The position numbers and the translations under genes are program-made. This document shows positions 12,401 to 24,841 of a stretch of 64,000 nt of DNA, piece after piece; within the stretch, counting starts at the first letter, position 1, and each line of letters starts with the position of its first letter. The stretch spans positions 21,822,258 to 21,886,257 of the forward strand of contig NC_092646.1 of NCBI RefSeq assembly GCF_039555335.1. Reading direction: 5' to 3'. This DNA is from Amphiura filiformis. Lineage: Eukaryota; Echinodermata; Ophiuroidea; Amphilepidida; Amphiuridae. The notes beneath the pieces were generated by a model. The model ran no database searches. It saw only the letters and a program-made list of their open reading frames with translations, and had not been told where the DNA came from.

Positions 12401-13410
12401 ATGAACAAATACAATGAAGGGTCGCCATTGCTCTCCATACACAAATGAACAAATACAATGGAGAGTCCGACTGCCATGCAAATGAGCCAAGTGTCCTCTC
12501 AAGGTATGCTCTGTGCCATCACACTCTAGGACCTGGTCACTCCATATGCTACAGGGAGCGCAGTACTTTAACAATGGAGTGAAAGACTCATTATTGATTA
12601 GGCGCGTATTTTAAAAGTACAGCTCCTGTGCGTGTATAGCAGCAAGTCAGTGCAGATGGTATAAATATAAGAAAATGTTTAGGGTTGAGATCAGGTGAAA
12701 AATACAACAAATGAGCACGAAACTTCACATTTATGTTCAGAAAGGTGTTTATTTAACATGATTCGAAAGATGTATAGAAATTCCAAAGGAAAGCTGGTGA
12801 TTTAATTTTTAACTCGAGATCTACTTGCCCATTTTTAAACTTTTTTACAGAGGGTATGATAGAGGTATTAACGACAACTCTGCCAATTTACAGCTCAGTA
12901 GGTTAAGGTGTTCACCTGATCTTATTCATCTGAATATTTTGTGCCATTCTGAGCAGTGCTGCACTTGGCCACTGGCAATCTCCAATTTTTACAGAAAAAG
13001 TATGAAAAATAAAAGAATGAGCTCAATTTAGAAATGTTTGTGCAAGCAGTGCACAGTTGAGCTCCCTGCATGTCTATGGGAGTGTTCTAATCAAGTTGAT
13101 CGTTCATTGGTCATCCCTACTAAAATGGCCAAATATGAGGTTAATTTGGTCGAAAATCCACATACAGGCGTCAACATGGGGGGGTGAATTCCCCTAGCAA
13201 AATATGGAGAGATTTAGCCTACCCCCCCCCCCCTATCTACGCCTATGCATGTTATATGTGTCCAGGTGTCCGTCAGTGTACATTCAAGTACATGTAATTG
13301 CCCAATTACACATCACTAACATAGGGATTGCTGAAATACTCAGTGTTGTGTTTTATGTACCTGCCTTTATCATGTATACGGTGTGCAAAAAGTTCGTTCC
13401 GCCCTTATGG
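12401..13410. other. intergenic, no gene recognised
   Basis: AT-rich. Frames of up to 86 codons occur without recognisable motifs, and a poly-C run lies near 13224. Nothing else could be supported. Confidence 0.4.
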
Positions 13411-13413
13411 GTC

Positions 13414-15936
13414 AAAACCGATAAATCGGCAGTACTTGGAGAAAATCGTGTCGCACACATTTAATTATAATTTTCACGAATGGTCATAAGCAAGATTAGA
13501 CCTACCAATTGTATTATGTTCCAACCACTGATCTTTTAATTGGTAGAATTCAGTCTAAACTATTATTAACATCAATCGAATTGTTTTCTTTTGTGAATAA
13601 GATATTAAGGTATATATTTCAGCCAAAAAAACAAAAATAAAGTTCTTAATTAACTGCTTAATTAGCACTTCATTTCTTAACGAGGCACTCATATTGGCCT
13701 GTAATGCGTAACAACCGAGCTCATGTAGCCTCACTTATTTTCTATTTTCTAAGAGAATTTGAAGATAATTCCTTACACATAGGATATCACAGAAAAGCTA
13801 AGACTCTAAGCAATGTCCCTGAGGTAAAGATTAAGTTGTGTAAGGATCTGTTTTTTGTGAATGAAGTTTTTGTTGTTGAGTAATGTTATTATGTAATGGT
13901 TTCCTAACAAAGTGAATGAAAGTTTGTTAAACTCACTCCTGGATGTGAATAGTGTGAAAAATTCGGCCCAAACCCTATCCTATGAAATGAACAAAGATAT
14001 AGTTCAAAATAAACATCTTTAGGATGACCAAAAAATGGACCAGGACTTCAGAGGAGATGATTTCCATGATCAGTCCACTTCTCAAGATTGACTTCAACAG
14101 TGATTACAAGCTAAGTTTCTGGTTAAATTAACCCCTGTTGTAGCAGTATTTTTGTATTGTTGTTCTTAAAACTTTTACATATTAATGAACATGTGATTGG
14201 CAGTAAGTACTGAAAAAACAAAGTAGATAGCTCTTTCCAATAATTTTTTACACCATTTTTCTACCAGATCAGTCCATTTTCCAAGATGCTTGTTCAGAGC
14301 TACTACACAAAAGACCAATATAGACAAAGCATGTAATACCCTTTGATTTCTATAGTTAACATGGTTAACATGTAGAGTACTATAGGCCTACATTACATTT
14401 CATCAAATTTCTTATGTTAAATGGTGTCGTTATGATATTTTTTAAATGACACGAAGTTTCAATATCAATTCTAGGCTTTCATGATAGCATAAACATAGAT
14501 TTCTTCATATACAGTAGATACAAATGAAAATGCTGAAATTGCAGTGTGCATCTTAGTGTATATCTGCACACAAGGTCACGCTTGCACAATCACAATAGGC
14601 ATATACAAAAGAGTTTGGCCATTTCTTTTGTGCGTACCTACACACAAGCAGTGTGTGCTATTTCTTGTTACTTCTGGTTGTTACACATTTGGTAGGTCTG
14701 ATCTTGCTTATATGCTTATGACCGAATGCTTTAACTTCCATTGTGAATTTCTTTTGTATAATCAAACAACCAGACAACACTCAGAAAAATGGTAATGTTT
14801 TATAATCTCGCATTAATTCCTTTTATAAACCACGGCAGGTTCTTTGAGGGATTTATGGTAAAACACTGTGTCGCAGGTGAAATCTTTTTGATATTTAATG
14901 TTGCTCATTCTTAACCAGACGTGCATTCAGTTGGAACATGGCTCGTATTTGAAGTAACAATATATACTGATACAAAGCAGCGAAAATTTAAATGCCATGG
15001 CCTACTTTTAGTTTTTAGAAATACCATCGAAATATGTCGCAAGGTTTCGTGAAACCTACGTTACCCTGATATGTTAAAACGTACCTTAGTCGTTGCAAAC
15101 ACTGAAATTGAACCAAAGTGTCCTTAAATATACTGTTTATCATGCAAACTATATGATAGTAATGTTTTTAGGTCCACATGATTTATGTATTTGAGAAAGA
15201 TCTCCTAGGAAATTCGAAAATTCAGACCGTATTTTTAAGAAATGAAACATACGTTACCATAAAGTACAGGATTAAAACAAAAGATTACTATAAACTGGCG
15301 AGCAAATTATAGCCGCAGGTGCACTTGATAAACTTTATCAACATTATTTTATTAACGCATTTCCAACATACTTGTCGGGCATTTTGAAGTTAAAATGTAA
15401 CCTACGTGACAGAAACATACGTTACCATGAATTTAAAAACCCTATTTAAATGTACTAAAACCGTGCCCGATTACCCGTGTATTGTTTTCTTATAACACTA
15501 CCATGCATTATAAGTACTTAGGAAAGAAAATTACAGAAAATAGGCTCAATGAAAAGTGTCTTAATTGTATAAAGTTTCATTTAAATTTTCAATTCTTTGT
15601 CAACTCTTTTTTGAGGCAATCAATTCTCCTTTAACAAAAGTTTCTTTTTGAACTAAAAGGCGACATTGCATTGTTTTATGCCAAACAATTAGTTTTTGCA
15701 TTGTGAACAAAAGAGCTTGAAGTACTCCTTTCAATCTTATGGTAATTATGTTTCCCTTCGTAACGTAAGTTTCCCATAGAAAACACACAGGCATTATTGA
15801 AATTGATGTAAAAATAAAATTTCACCAGATTTGATCGTCATATTTTCCAGAATGAAACTGAGAAGGACTGCCTTTGATTTATGAATAAAAAGGAGTAGTT
15901 TAGAGATACTCCAAGTACTGCCGATTTATCGGTTTT
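13414..15936. other. 2.5 kb interval bounded by inverted 30-bp arms
   Basis: The left arm (13412-13441, containing AACCGATAAATCGGCAGT) and the right arm (15908-15936) are reverse complements over about 29 bases. The arms contain an inner palindrome, CCGATAAATCGG. Between them I see no coding frame with a recognisable domain. This could be a non-autonomous DNA element or two insertions of a short repeat in opposite orientation. Confidence 0.4.
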
Positions 15937-16445
15937 GATCCTTATGCCTGGTTTGCCCCAAGCATATCATCACTATAGTAAGAGGGCTATCAGCTTTTCC
16001 CCTCAGGATTACTTGCTATGAATGTTCTTAAGGCATGCATGGTGTAAAAATTCTCCAGGCATTTTGCATTTCTTGTAGTGTGGCCAGATGTCTGTTTTGT
16101 GGAATTTAAAGAACCACAAACCTCAGAGATTTTAAAGATGGCGTCCAACAAAACCCGACAGTGGCTTGTCCAAGGAGAGAGAAATTGCTAGAGAATGGAG
16201 AATTGTGGTCTATTCTAAAAGAAAGGTTTTTGTGAAACTCCTTATTGCAAAATCTTAACACAAATTGCAGATAGAGTCAAGCCTAGACAAGATTAAGGAA
16301 CTTCTTGTGCCATTAGTGGACAGTATCTGAGCATGGCGGTATTTGAAGGTGATCATGTGATTGACCACCAAGGATACCATGACTTCAAATAATACATGAC
16401 TTTACCCATAGACTATTAAACAAATAATAGTCTATGTTTAGGCCT

Positions 16446-17022
16446 ACCCAACAAATACAAAAACGTTTTAAAAACGTTTTAAATAAGTTATATTTTGGCT
16501 TTTGGTTTAGGTAAAAACGTTTTAATAACATTAAAATGTCGGGTTATATATAGGTCATGATAACGTTATAAAACAATATTTTTTAACTGTTTTCCAAAAA
16601 TGTTATTGTAAACTATTTTTGCAAACATTTTTGCCAAATATGTTGTCAATACTTAAATAACATTATGTTAAAATATTTGAACCCAGCAAACACAGAAATG
16701 TTCTTAAAATGTTTTTTTCAAAACCTTTTAATAACATTTATTTTGGACAAACATTTTTCGCAAAATATTTTTTCAAATCCAAAATAACATTCTGTTTAGA
16801 ATGTTTTGTATCAAGTGTTCAAGGATGTTTTTGGAATGTTATTAAAACGTTTTTATACCCTTTATATAACCCGACATTTAAACGTTTTCTGTAAAACATT
16901 TTTGTTTGCTGAGCAGTAGATTATCAAAATATGTTTTTTAAGGTTATGAAAACGTTTTATACTCTTAATATACCCTTTATAACCCGGCATTTAAACGTTT
17001 TCTGACAACCTTTTATAACCTT
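16446..17022. mobile_element. MITE, CCCAGCAAAYAC family, copy 2 with a nested copy
   Basis: The outer copy begins CCCAACAAATACAAAAACG. A second set of ends lies inside it (CCCAGCAAACACAG at 16682 to TTTGTTTGCTGAGC at 16914). The outer right end is eroded. The shared interior motif is TATAACCCGACATTTAAACG. Confidence 0.7.
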
Positions 17023-17690
17023 GGTATCAATGGTGTACCAATGGTGTACCAATGGTAATAACGTGTATCACATAAGGAAATAATACCAAATAATATCTGG
17101 TACTGTGGGTTTTTTTCATGGCCGCATGAAGTATAATAAAAAAAAATAGTTTTGAGTTGAAAATAAATTTCAACCAAGGTACACGATTTCAGGTATTATT
17201 TTGGTGTCCAGTGATCTGCATGGCAGTACAAAATCGCATGCATACCGATATTAGTGTGCCTTTTAAGTTAATTGTCTTCAACTTTATAACTTTTAGCAAG
17301 GACGTTTCAAAAAGATATTAATTATATGGATTACGTTTGCTTATCTATACGACATCCTGGCGTCTTGTTATTGACTACTTTTTCACAATTATTTCTTCTT
17401 CCCAAATTTTATTTCAAATATAACAAAACAAATTACAATACACAATACAATAATATACATGCCCGTAAGCACTTATTGTTATGAATCAACAACTGATACC
17501 AGGTAACTGGTAACAAGTTCCATAGTCCCTAAACAGGATTGTTTTGAATTAAAAGATGGATGACCATATTTAGACTCGGATTTAGTGAACTGAAGTAAAA
17601 TCTTGCTATTCACCACTACAAGGGAAAGATTTTGATGGCGACCTTTACTAATGCTTACTTAACATGTATCCCTATTATAATTTGTCTACT

Positions 17691-18062
17691 TTAAGTGCTC
17701 GGATAGCGATTTTAGTGGCACCTGAGAGCACATCAGACACATCGAATTTCATTTTTAAAACGAGGAATGTCTTTCTGATATCAAATCATATATGATTTAG
17801 ATTTTTTGAAATTCGCGACATACGAATACACATTTTATGGCAAATGATTAAATATTGACATTAAAATTTAACTGCCCTCGAAGTAAATTGTATAAATCTA
17901 ATAATATGCACTTTAAGGTTATGTAGCTGGGATGAAAAACCGACGATCAATAGAAAATGTTGACCTTTCAAATTGAAGATATATATATATTCCCTAAAAA
18001 GACCTAAATCTTTTTCAAGTTTTGGGGGAAAAATATATATCTTCAATATGAAAGGTCAAAAT
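17691..18062. mobile_element. TTAA-flanked long-hairpin MITE, truncated copy a
   Basis: Begins at TTAAGTGCTCGG and runs through the family's ordered motifs: ACATCAGACACATCGAAT, ATATCAAAT, ATGTAGCTGGGATGAAAA, CCGACGATCAAT, then the hairpin centre where GACCTTTCAAATTGAAGATAT is followed by its reverse complement. The second half is cut off near 18062. Confidence 0.75.
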
Positions 18063-18980
18063 TAAACGCGAAATTTGGACAAACTTAAACTATAAGATAG
18101 AGTGCAGGGCTTGAAGCAGAGGATGATTTAAGGAAGCCCCATCATGCACTGCAAACGTGTTCTCACTAGAGTTTCAACTGCCACTTTACTTTTCAAATCC
18201 CATTGAATTCTGTGCAAAAGATGTTGTTTAAGAATTGTGCGTGTGTCATTATTACTTGGTCGATTTCAGAACAAAAGTGATGTATGCATAAAGGATAATT
18301 TACACCTTCTGTAGGTAACATAAAATGTGAAATCGACTAGCATTTTGAATGCGTTATTGTAAATATATCAGTCCAAATTCAAATTTAACCATGCCCGTCA
18401 ATGCAATGTGCGAGCAGTGGTGCCATGTTCACTCACACAGCCACACAGCTGAAGTGCTAACCGCAAGTCAACACAGTGGCGTGCAGGGGCGTAGACAGCC
18501 TTCATGGTCGGGGGGGGCAAAATAAAATTTTTGGGGCACAGACGAAAAAAATTGCAGTTGCATCATAAAAAACATACGGTAGAGACTGTATGTCTTCGAG
18601 CTTCCTGAAAAGGGCCTTATTGGGATGATGTGCGTGCGTAGCGCGAAAGAAATGGTATTTTACACTATTTTCGCCCATTATCCGACTAAAAGGGCTTTAT
18701 TGTTACAATGTGCGCACGTAGCGTGGAAATTTTTTTTTATTTTACATTATTTTGGCCCTGAATTTTGCTAGAAACGGGGCTCCTTGCCCTTTTTCTTTTC
18801 CTTTGCCCTCCTGATTTTCTCTTTCATTTTTTTTTGTCAGAGGGCACTTTTTCTTTCATTTTTTGTCAGCCTGCGTGGAGGTGGTCGCGTGCGTATTTTT
18901 ACAAACGTATTTATAAATATAATCGAAGCATACTGGCTTACATTAATCCACATAACGTGAAGAACTTTTAATTCACGGTA
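18063..18980. other. intergenic, no gene recognised
   Basis: Contains a G-rich segment near 18480-18540 (GGGGCGTAGACAGCC, then GGGGGGGCAAAA) of the type seen in other low-complexity blocks of this window. No coding sequence could be supported. Confidence 0.4.
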
Positions 18981-19461
18981 TTTCCGCGTTGCCCGTATGT
19001 TTTCTCCCTCTCTCCGCCAATGAAATAATTATTTGTAAAAAAATACGACTACGATAGAGGGCCTCTGAGATTGTTATTAATAATATGTACATGAACGTCA
19101 AGCCGATTCGAGAAATTTATACTATAACATGTGGATGATCATTGTCAGCTTACAGCTATACAAAACGGTGTTTTAAAAAGTGAATTGCTTTACGTTAATT
19201 TTTTTTTAAACCAATTAGTTTCTTAAAAGACATATCGTAATACAAAAGCAATCATTTCAAAGCACTACCAAGAATGACGATGACCAAAGACAATGCCACA
19301 TCTTGGATTGTACTGTTTTCAGTCACTTTAGCGCTATTCCTGGAGCAAAGGTCTGCTCAAAAGTTTCAGCGTACTGTTACCAGATATCAAAGAGCAATTA
19401 TCAACTGACACCTGGGTTGTTGGAGCATCAATATCAATTATTGTAGGATTGGGCTCTGTTA

Positions 19462-19829
19462 TTCTGTCGGTCCAGCTTCTAGTCTTGGGCCCAAGCTTCA
19501 CGTGGCTCATGGTTTGTGATGAACGACAGAAACCGGCTGTGAAGGAGACTAGTCACTCCAGACTGGAGTGGTGATCGTCAATTTCGGAAAAAACAACACT
19601 CGACCATGGACTTTAATTGTCGGTTTGTCATTATATAAAACGATAAATCAAGTAAGTAACTTCCACTCTGAAAACTTAGAAACTTGTTTGATTCCACTGA
19701 CTATTTGTGATCGAAATATACACAACACCAATGACAGAAATCATCAAGAAAAATCGAACCAAGGACTTGTTTTCACTCAAATTTTAGTCGCATCATCAAC
19801 CGGAAGTGACGTGGCACGGACCGACAGAA
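19462..19829. mobile_element. TA-flanked MITE (mariner-type ends) at a splice donor
   Basis: A 368-bp element with perfect terminal inverted repeats TTCTGTCGGTCC...GGACCGACAGAA, bounded by TA on both sides (19460-19461 and 19830-19831). TA duplication is typical of Tc1/mariner insertions. It sits exactly where the exon-1 donor of this transporter copy should be, splitting GTTA/TA. A plus-strand frame starting at 19568 reads across most of it but matches no family I recognise. Confidence 0.85.
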
Positions 19830-21041
19830 TAAGTACGTATTTAACAGCATTTTTAATTTCATGTAGAGAGCATTATTTTGTATGTAGAGATAGGGACAAT
19901 AGAGAGTTTGTGAAATGAAGTTTGAAAATCTACCTCAACTTCCACGGCAAATATATCGATTCAATGGCTTGCTCAGAATTACTTCAACACATGTCTGATT
20001 GGTTACTGCACTAGCAACGTCTTGTTGTTTAAACTTGGACATGGCTTTCAATGGGCGATCACAAGTAAGCGACTGAATCCCCCGACTGCATCAAACTTTC
20101 TTTTTGCGTAAGAAGGTCCAATCTCTGTTATATCCACAACTACGGAGCGCTGACTTATTGACTTTTTAATATGTTAAAATGGCCCAACCTGCTCCTTATC
20201 CATTGGCCCAAGGCTCTTGCTACACCCTTGACTCTTTCGTGTCCCATCTGGTTTTACCAATTAGAACACAAAATGTTTTCGACATCATTCGCAAAAGGTT
20301 AGAAAAGGTTACCAGATAACGTTTAAATTTAAAGGGGAACAGAATCAGATGAAGAACGAAAACAAAAGATAAACGAAAGAAGAAATTTTACTCTTATATG
20401 TGTCCCATAATTTTATACTCTGATATCAGAGTAGACCGATTATTGACAGTATCTTGGTGTAGATTAGTCATCCAGTAAATAACATATAAGGTAAAGTTAA
20501 ATCGAATTCTGGAAATAAAATTTGCAACTTACATGCGAAAGTTGTGTACGATAACTTCATCAGGCATCTGATTGGTCACTTGACAAACGACGGGAAAGAT
20601 TTTGCAAAGCTTGGTCCCAGACGTGAGGCATTAGGAAGCGGAGTCCCCCTTTTTTGTTGATTATTGACAGTGCTACTGAGAATTCTGGGGTACCTCTGAC
20701 TTGTTGATAACAAAAACGAAGCAACCTTTAACGTAACTTTCATATCAAATTCATCATTCACAGGTTTAGCAGCAGAGCCCATTGTTAGGAAGTGTGGTGC
20801 TCGAGTTGGTTATATGATATGTGGACTAGTGTCCTCCATTGGTCTTATCATTTGTTCATACGCACCCAATGCACTTACACTCCTCCTGGGAATGTGTTGC
20901 ATAGGTATGTGTTCATTTTATTACTCTGGAATGATTATTCAAAATGGAACAGGTATGTTATTTATGGATTATTTGCAAAGATTTTTTGCAGGCCAAAGGG
21001 CACCGTTTCTATATTACAAGGGTAGAAACATAGTACACATG

Positions 21042-21320
21042 GGGACCGTTCACAAACAATTGTTTAAGGGGGCCTATCGATACAAAACAATTTCATCGCG
21101 AAAATTGTTCGGCCCCCGCCCCTTTTTAAATCTTAAAAATTTCAGGGGCACCCCTTTTGACGTGAAAATTATGGGTCAACCCATAGAAAAGCATATACAC
21201 TCATTTTTCCCAGGAAAATTTGTGGTAATTTTTTTTCAGCCCCCCCCTTGGAAGGTCAAAACTTTTAAGGCCCCTCCTTTTTTGCATTAGCCCCCCCAAC
21301 AAATGTATGTAAACGGTCCC
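21042..21320. mobile_element. MITE, GGGACCGTTCACAAACA family, copy 1
   Basis: Begins GGGACCGTTCACAAACA and ends ATGTAAACGGTCCC, an inverted pair. The interior has blocks of C or G runs (GGGGCACCCC, CCCCCCCTTGG). A sister copy is at 40545-40819. It lies in intron 2 of the broken transporter; the plus-strand 158-codon frame here is a shadow across exon 2 and the MITE. Confidence 0.8.
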
Positions 21321-22834
21321 TTTTGCCAAATGTCCTGCTCGCTGCGCTCGCATCACATGATCAGATGATTAGACAATTTCAGGGTCTAAATTGAGGTTCC
21401 CCAAACTCTGACATGTGTAAAGGGGGGAGGAGCAACGATTGTGTGTAAAGCGGGAGGAGCAAAAATTGTTTTGCCGTATCGAAAGGATAGATTAAGATTT
21501 TGATATGTTAAAAGCGCCAAGATCGGACTGTGCAAGAAATAAACAACATTTTGTTTTTCTGTATTTATTTTTCAGGATTTCTGATTCTCCAAGATATCAT
21601 CGCAATAGGAATCGTTCCTGAGTACTTCGATTCCTATTTCAACACTGCTGTAGCGATCTACAGTTGTGGTACAGGGCTAGGAATAATTGTGATGCCAATA
21701 TTGTATTGACTCAAATATGTTTGGATATTTACGGCTGGAGAGGGACATACCTTTTATTAAGTGGTATATGTTTGCACTCGGTTCCATTTGGAGCTCTTAT
21801 CCAACGAAGCAAAAATTACGAGAACATTCGAATTGAAAAGAGTCCTACGAATGTCTTTTCCTCTGATGTGATATCAACAGACGAAGACAATTCTTTACGT
21901 TTTCATTGCCAAAACATGATAAAGTACCTGTTCAGTTCACAATTACTGACAAATGTGCCATTTATTGCACAAGTGCTAGTTCCCGCCTTTGTATGCAGTT
22001 TCACTAGTACAGGATGGTTGATATACATTGTGTCATATGCTTCCTCAAACGGCGCATCATTAAGACAGGCTTCCGTTGTAAGCACATGTGGCGGTATTGG
22101 ATTAACTGCAGTGAGGATTGTTTTACCTTTACTGCAAACAATTATGACTTACAAGCAACTTATGCAAAAATTACGAAAACATTCGAAGCAAAAAATGTCC
22201 ACTGAATCTCTTTTCCAGCACAGAAGATTCCTCTGATTCGGTATCAAACAACACTACAAATGCTTTACGTTTTCACTGCTTAAATATGATAAAGACTGTG
22301 TTCAGTTCACCATTACTCTCAAACATGCCATTTATTGCACAGGTTCTAGTTCCCGCTTTTGTAAGCTCCTTCACCGAAATTGGGTGGCTGATATACATGG
22401 TTTCATACACTTTTTCCAATGGAGCATCTTTGAGAGAGGCGTCCATCGTAAGCACGTGTGGCGGAATTGGATTAACTGCAGTGAGGGTTGTTTTACCTTT
22501 GCTGCAAACAATTATGACTTACAAGCAACTTATGTATTCGTCGTCTATCTTAGGAGCCATTTCGCTTGCTTTGACGACTCAATTCGACGATTTTATACAA
22601 ATGAGCATGATGGCGGTTTTGTTTGGTATAAGTTACGGTACTGTAGGAGTTGAACTCTTTATAGCTATTAAACATGTGACTTTAGAAGCCGACTATCTAA
22701 ACGGAGTTGCGTGGATATATATGACCCTTGGTGTGGCTGGTATTTCCGCTGGTGTTTTAACAGGTAAGGTATTAAACTTCTCATATTGATCATTTATTGG
22801 TTTCTATGGCGTTTATCACGAATACCTAATCACA

Positions 22835-22987
22835 CTCTCTAAATTCCAGGGACTTATTAGAAGGACAAAACTTTGAAAAGACTTAAAATTCAAATCTAAT
22901 GGATTTAAATTTTACTCTAATAAAGATTTGAATTTTAAGTCTTTTCAAAGTTTTGTCCTTCTAATAAGTCTCTTAGACTTATTTTTA
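22835..22987. mobile_element. short foldback MITE in the last intron of the broken transporter
   Basis: The arms 22851-22896 and 22925-22970 are perfect 46-bp reverse complements (GACTTATTAGAAGGACAAAA at the outer end) around a loop of about 28 bases. Shorter outer arms (CTAAATTCC / GGAATTTAG) extend the inverted symmetry. The intact gene's intron 3 lacks it. Confidence 0.85.
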
Positions 22988-23263
22988 AATCTTAGGAATT
23001 TAGAGAGCAGACATAGCAATTTTTATAAATAATTTTCTTGATATTTGTTCCTCAATAGGTTGGTTCTTCGACACGACAGGCAGTTTCACAATCTCGTTTG
23101 CCTTGTTAGCTGCTGTTTACATGGTAGCACCCGTATCGCTTGCATTGGAGGAAATATGTAAAATGAGAAAAGGGCAAAGTGCTCCCATTTAAGAGGGCAG
23201 GAAGGGTCACTCTAAGTGGGACATTTAGACATTGTTACACAGCCGTGACGTTAGTTTCTTACA

Positions 23264-23297
23264 GGTTCTTTCTTCTTTCTTTCTTTCTTTCTTTCTT
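23264..23297. repeat. (TTCT)n microsatellite
   Basis: Short run of TTCT units 70 bases downstream of the last transporter exon. Confidence 0.95.
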
Positions 23298-23329
23298 CTG
23301 TCAACCATTGCATTTGCTCTAGCACTCAC

Positions 23330-24345
23330 ATGCTTGCATCGATTTTGACCTAACTTTGTCACAATGATCATTGACCGTGCCCCTACATGTCACATGAAAC
23401 TTGTGGGGTCAAATGTCACGCAGAGGTCATAGGGGTCAAAAACGTGATTTCAACTAAAAATGCATCTTCTCCCACAACTTACGTAGGACAGTAATGCCAC
23501 TAGCACACATGCATTGCTATTACCCAGTGTCTATGTGATGTACACAGATTTGGGGTCAAAGGTCATTAAGGGGTCACTTCCGGTATAAAACGAAATACCT
23601 TCAAATATTTTTATTAGTTAAACCAAATATAGGGCAGTAACGGTTCACATATGAGTTGCAGTTACCTAGTGTATATGTGATATTTTTTTATATGGGGTCA
23701 AAGGTCATTAAGGGGTCACTTCCGGTATAAAACGAAATATCTTCAAAAATTTTTATTAGCAAAGGAAAACGTAGGACAGTAACGGTATATGCACACATAA
23801 ATTGTGGTTGCCCAGTGTATATGTGGTATTTTTTAATTTGGGGTCAAATGTCATTAAGGGGTCACTTCCGGTATAAAACGAAATACTTATTAAATGCATC
23901 TTCTTCCACAAATTACGTAGGACAGTGACGCCACTTGCACACATGCATTGGTGTTACCCAGTGTGTATGGGGTGTACACAGATTTGGGGTCAAAGGTCAT
24001 TAAGGGGTCACTTCCGGTATAAAACGAAATACATTCAAATATTTTTATTAGTTAAACCAAATATAGGGCAGTAACGGTATGTTCACATATGAGTTGCAGA
24101 AGAAAAACAAAGGACAGTAACGGTATATTCATATATGAATTGTGGTTACCCAGTGTATATGTGGGTTTTTTTTTATGTCAAAGGTCATCAAGGGGTCACT
24201 TCCGGTCTGAGACGAAAAACCTTCAAAATGCCCCTTCTGTCACAAATAACATGGCATAGTGATGCCACATGCAAATGTGCATTGACATTAGCCAATGTCT
24301 ATGGGGCTTTCATATATTTTGGGGTCAAATGTCATTAAGGGGTCA
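23330..24345. repeat. tandem array of ~145-bp units carrying DR1-like motifs
   Basis: Six to seven imperfect units. The marker GGGGTCAAAGGTCATTAAGG recurs with starts near 23553, 23695, 23841, 23987, 24175 and 24321, so the usual spacing is 142-146 bases (one of 188). Each unit also carries GGGGTCACTTCCGGT and ACCCAGTGT. Three units hold the exact string GGGTCAAAGGTCA; the others have one substitution (ATGTCA). No unit is coding. Confidence 0.85.
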
Positions 24346-24608
24346 CAACACGGCTGTGTTCGTGGTCTTAGACCACAGCTAAGTCTAGTTTTGTGATGTA
24401 TCTTTAGAAATAAAGATGGTAAGTAACATTTCAGAAAGGAAATCGTGCAAGGAATCCATTCAACTGCGTGTAGCATAGTAGATTCCTTATAAAAGGAGCA
24501 GTTTTTGAGATAAGCGGCAAAAATACAATTGTGTGCCCGTCAGAATTGCGGTTCTCGAACAACAAAGCTGAAAAATTTTGCAGTTTTGCAACAAAATAAT
24601 TAAGTTAA

Positions 24609-24689
24609 TAATAAATAAATAAATAAATAAAAAATAAATATAAAGTAATAAAAAATAAATATAAATCAATCAATCAATAAATAGATAGA

Positions 24690-24756
<67 letters not shown>

Positions 24757-24768
24757 ACAAACAAACTA
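24609..24768. repeat. (AAAT)n microsatellite
   Basis: Imperfect then perfect tetranucleotide repeat; the pure part is about 24688-24758. Confidence 0.95.
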
Positions 24769-24841
24769 CGCTTAGCGGGGACAATTAATTATGGCGCATC
24801 ACATTTGTCACAGTATTATCAATATAACACACCGGCCATAA

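Larger units (their letters stand above)
19274..23192 (+). pseudogene. second transporter copy: broken SLC16-like chimera fused to a partial third copy
   Basis: Collinear with the intact gene at 5077-10491, including the 5' flank. The exon-1 equivalent starts at ATG 19274 but carries an extra base near 19348 that shifts the frame, and a MITE (19462-19829) has replaced its splice donor. The exon-2 equivalent (20764-20904) is open with good splice sites. The exon-3 equivalent begins at 21576, gains about four bases near 21700 (frameshift and immediate stop), then reads open to about 22160. There it joins, out of frame, a second exon-3 segment (about 22165-22763) that repeats from the SKNYENIR region onward. 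That segment stays open through the last exon (23059-23192), which ends in the same SAPI peptide as the intact gene. This is the footprint of tandem duplication followed by unequal exchange and decay. A transcript using only the downstream segment cannot be excluded. Confidence 0.8.
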
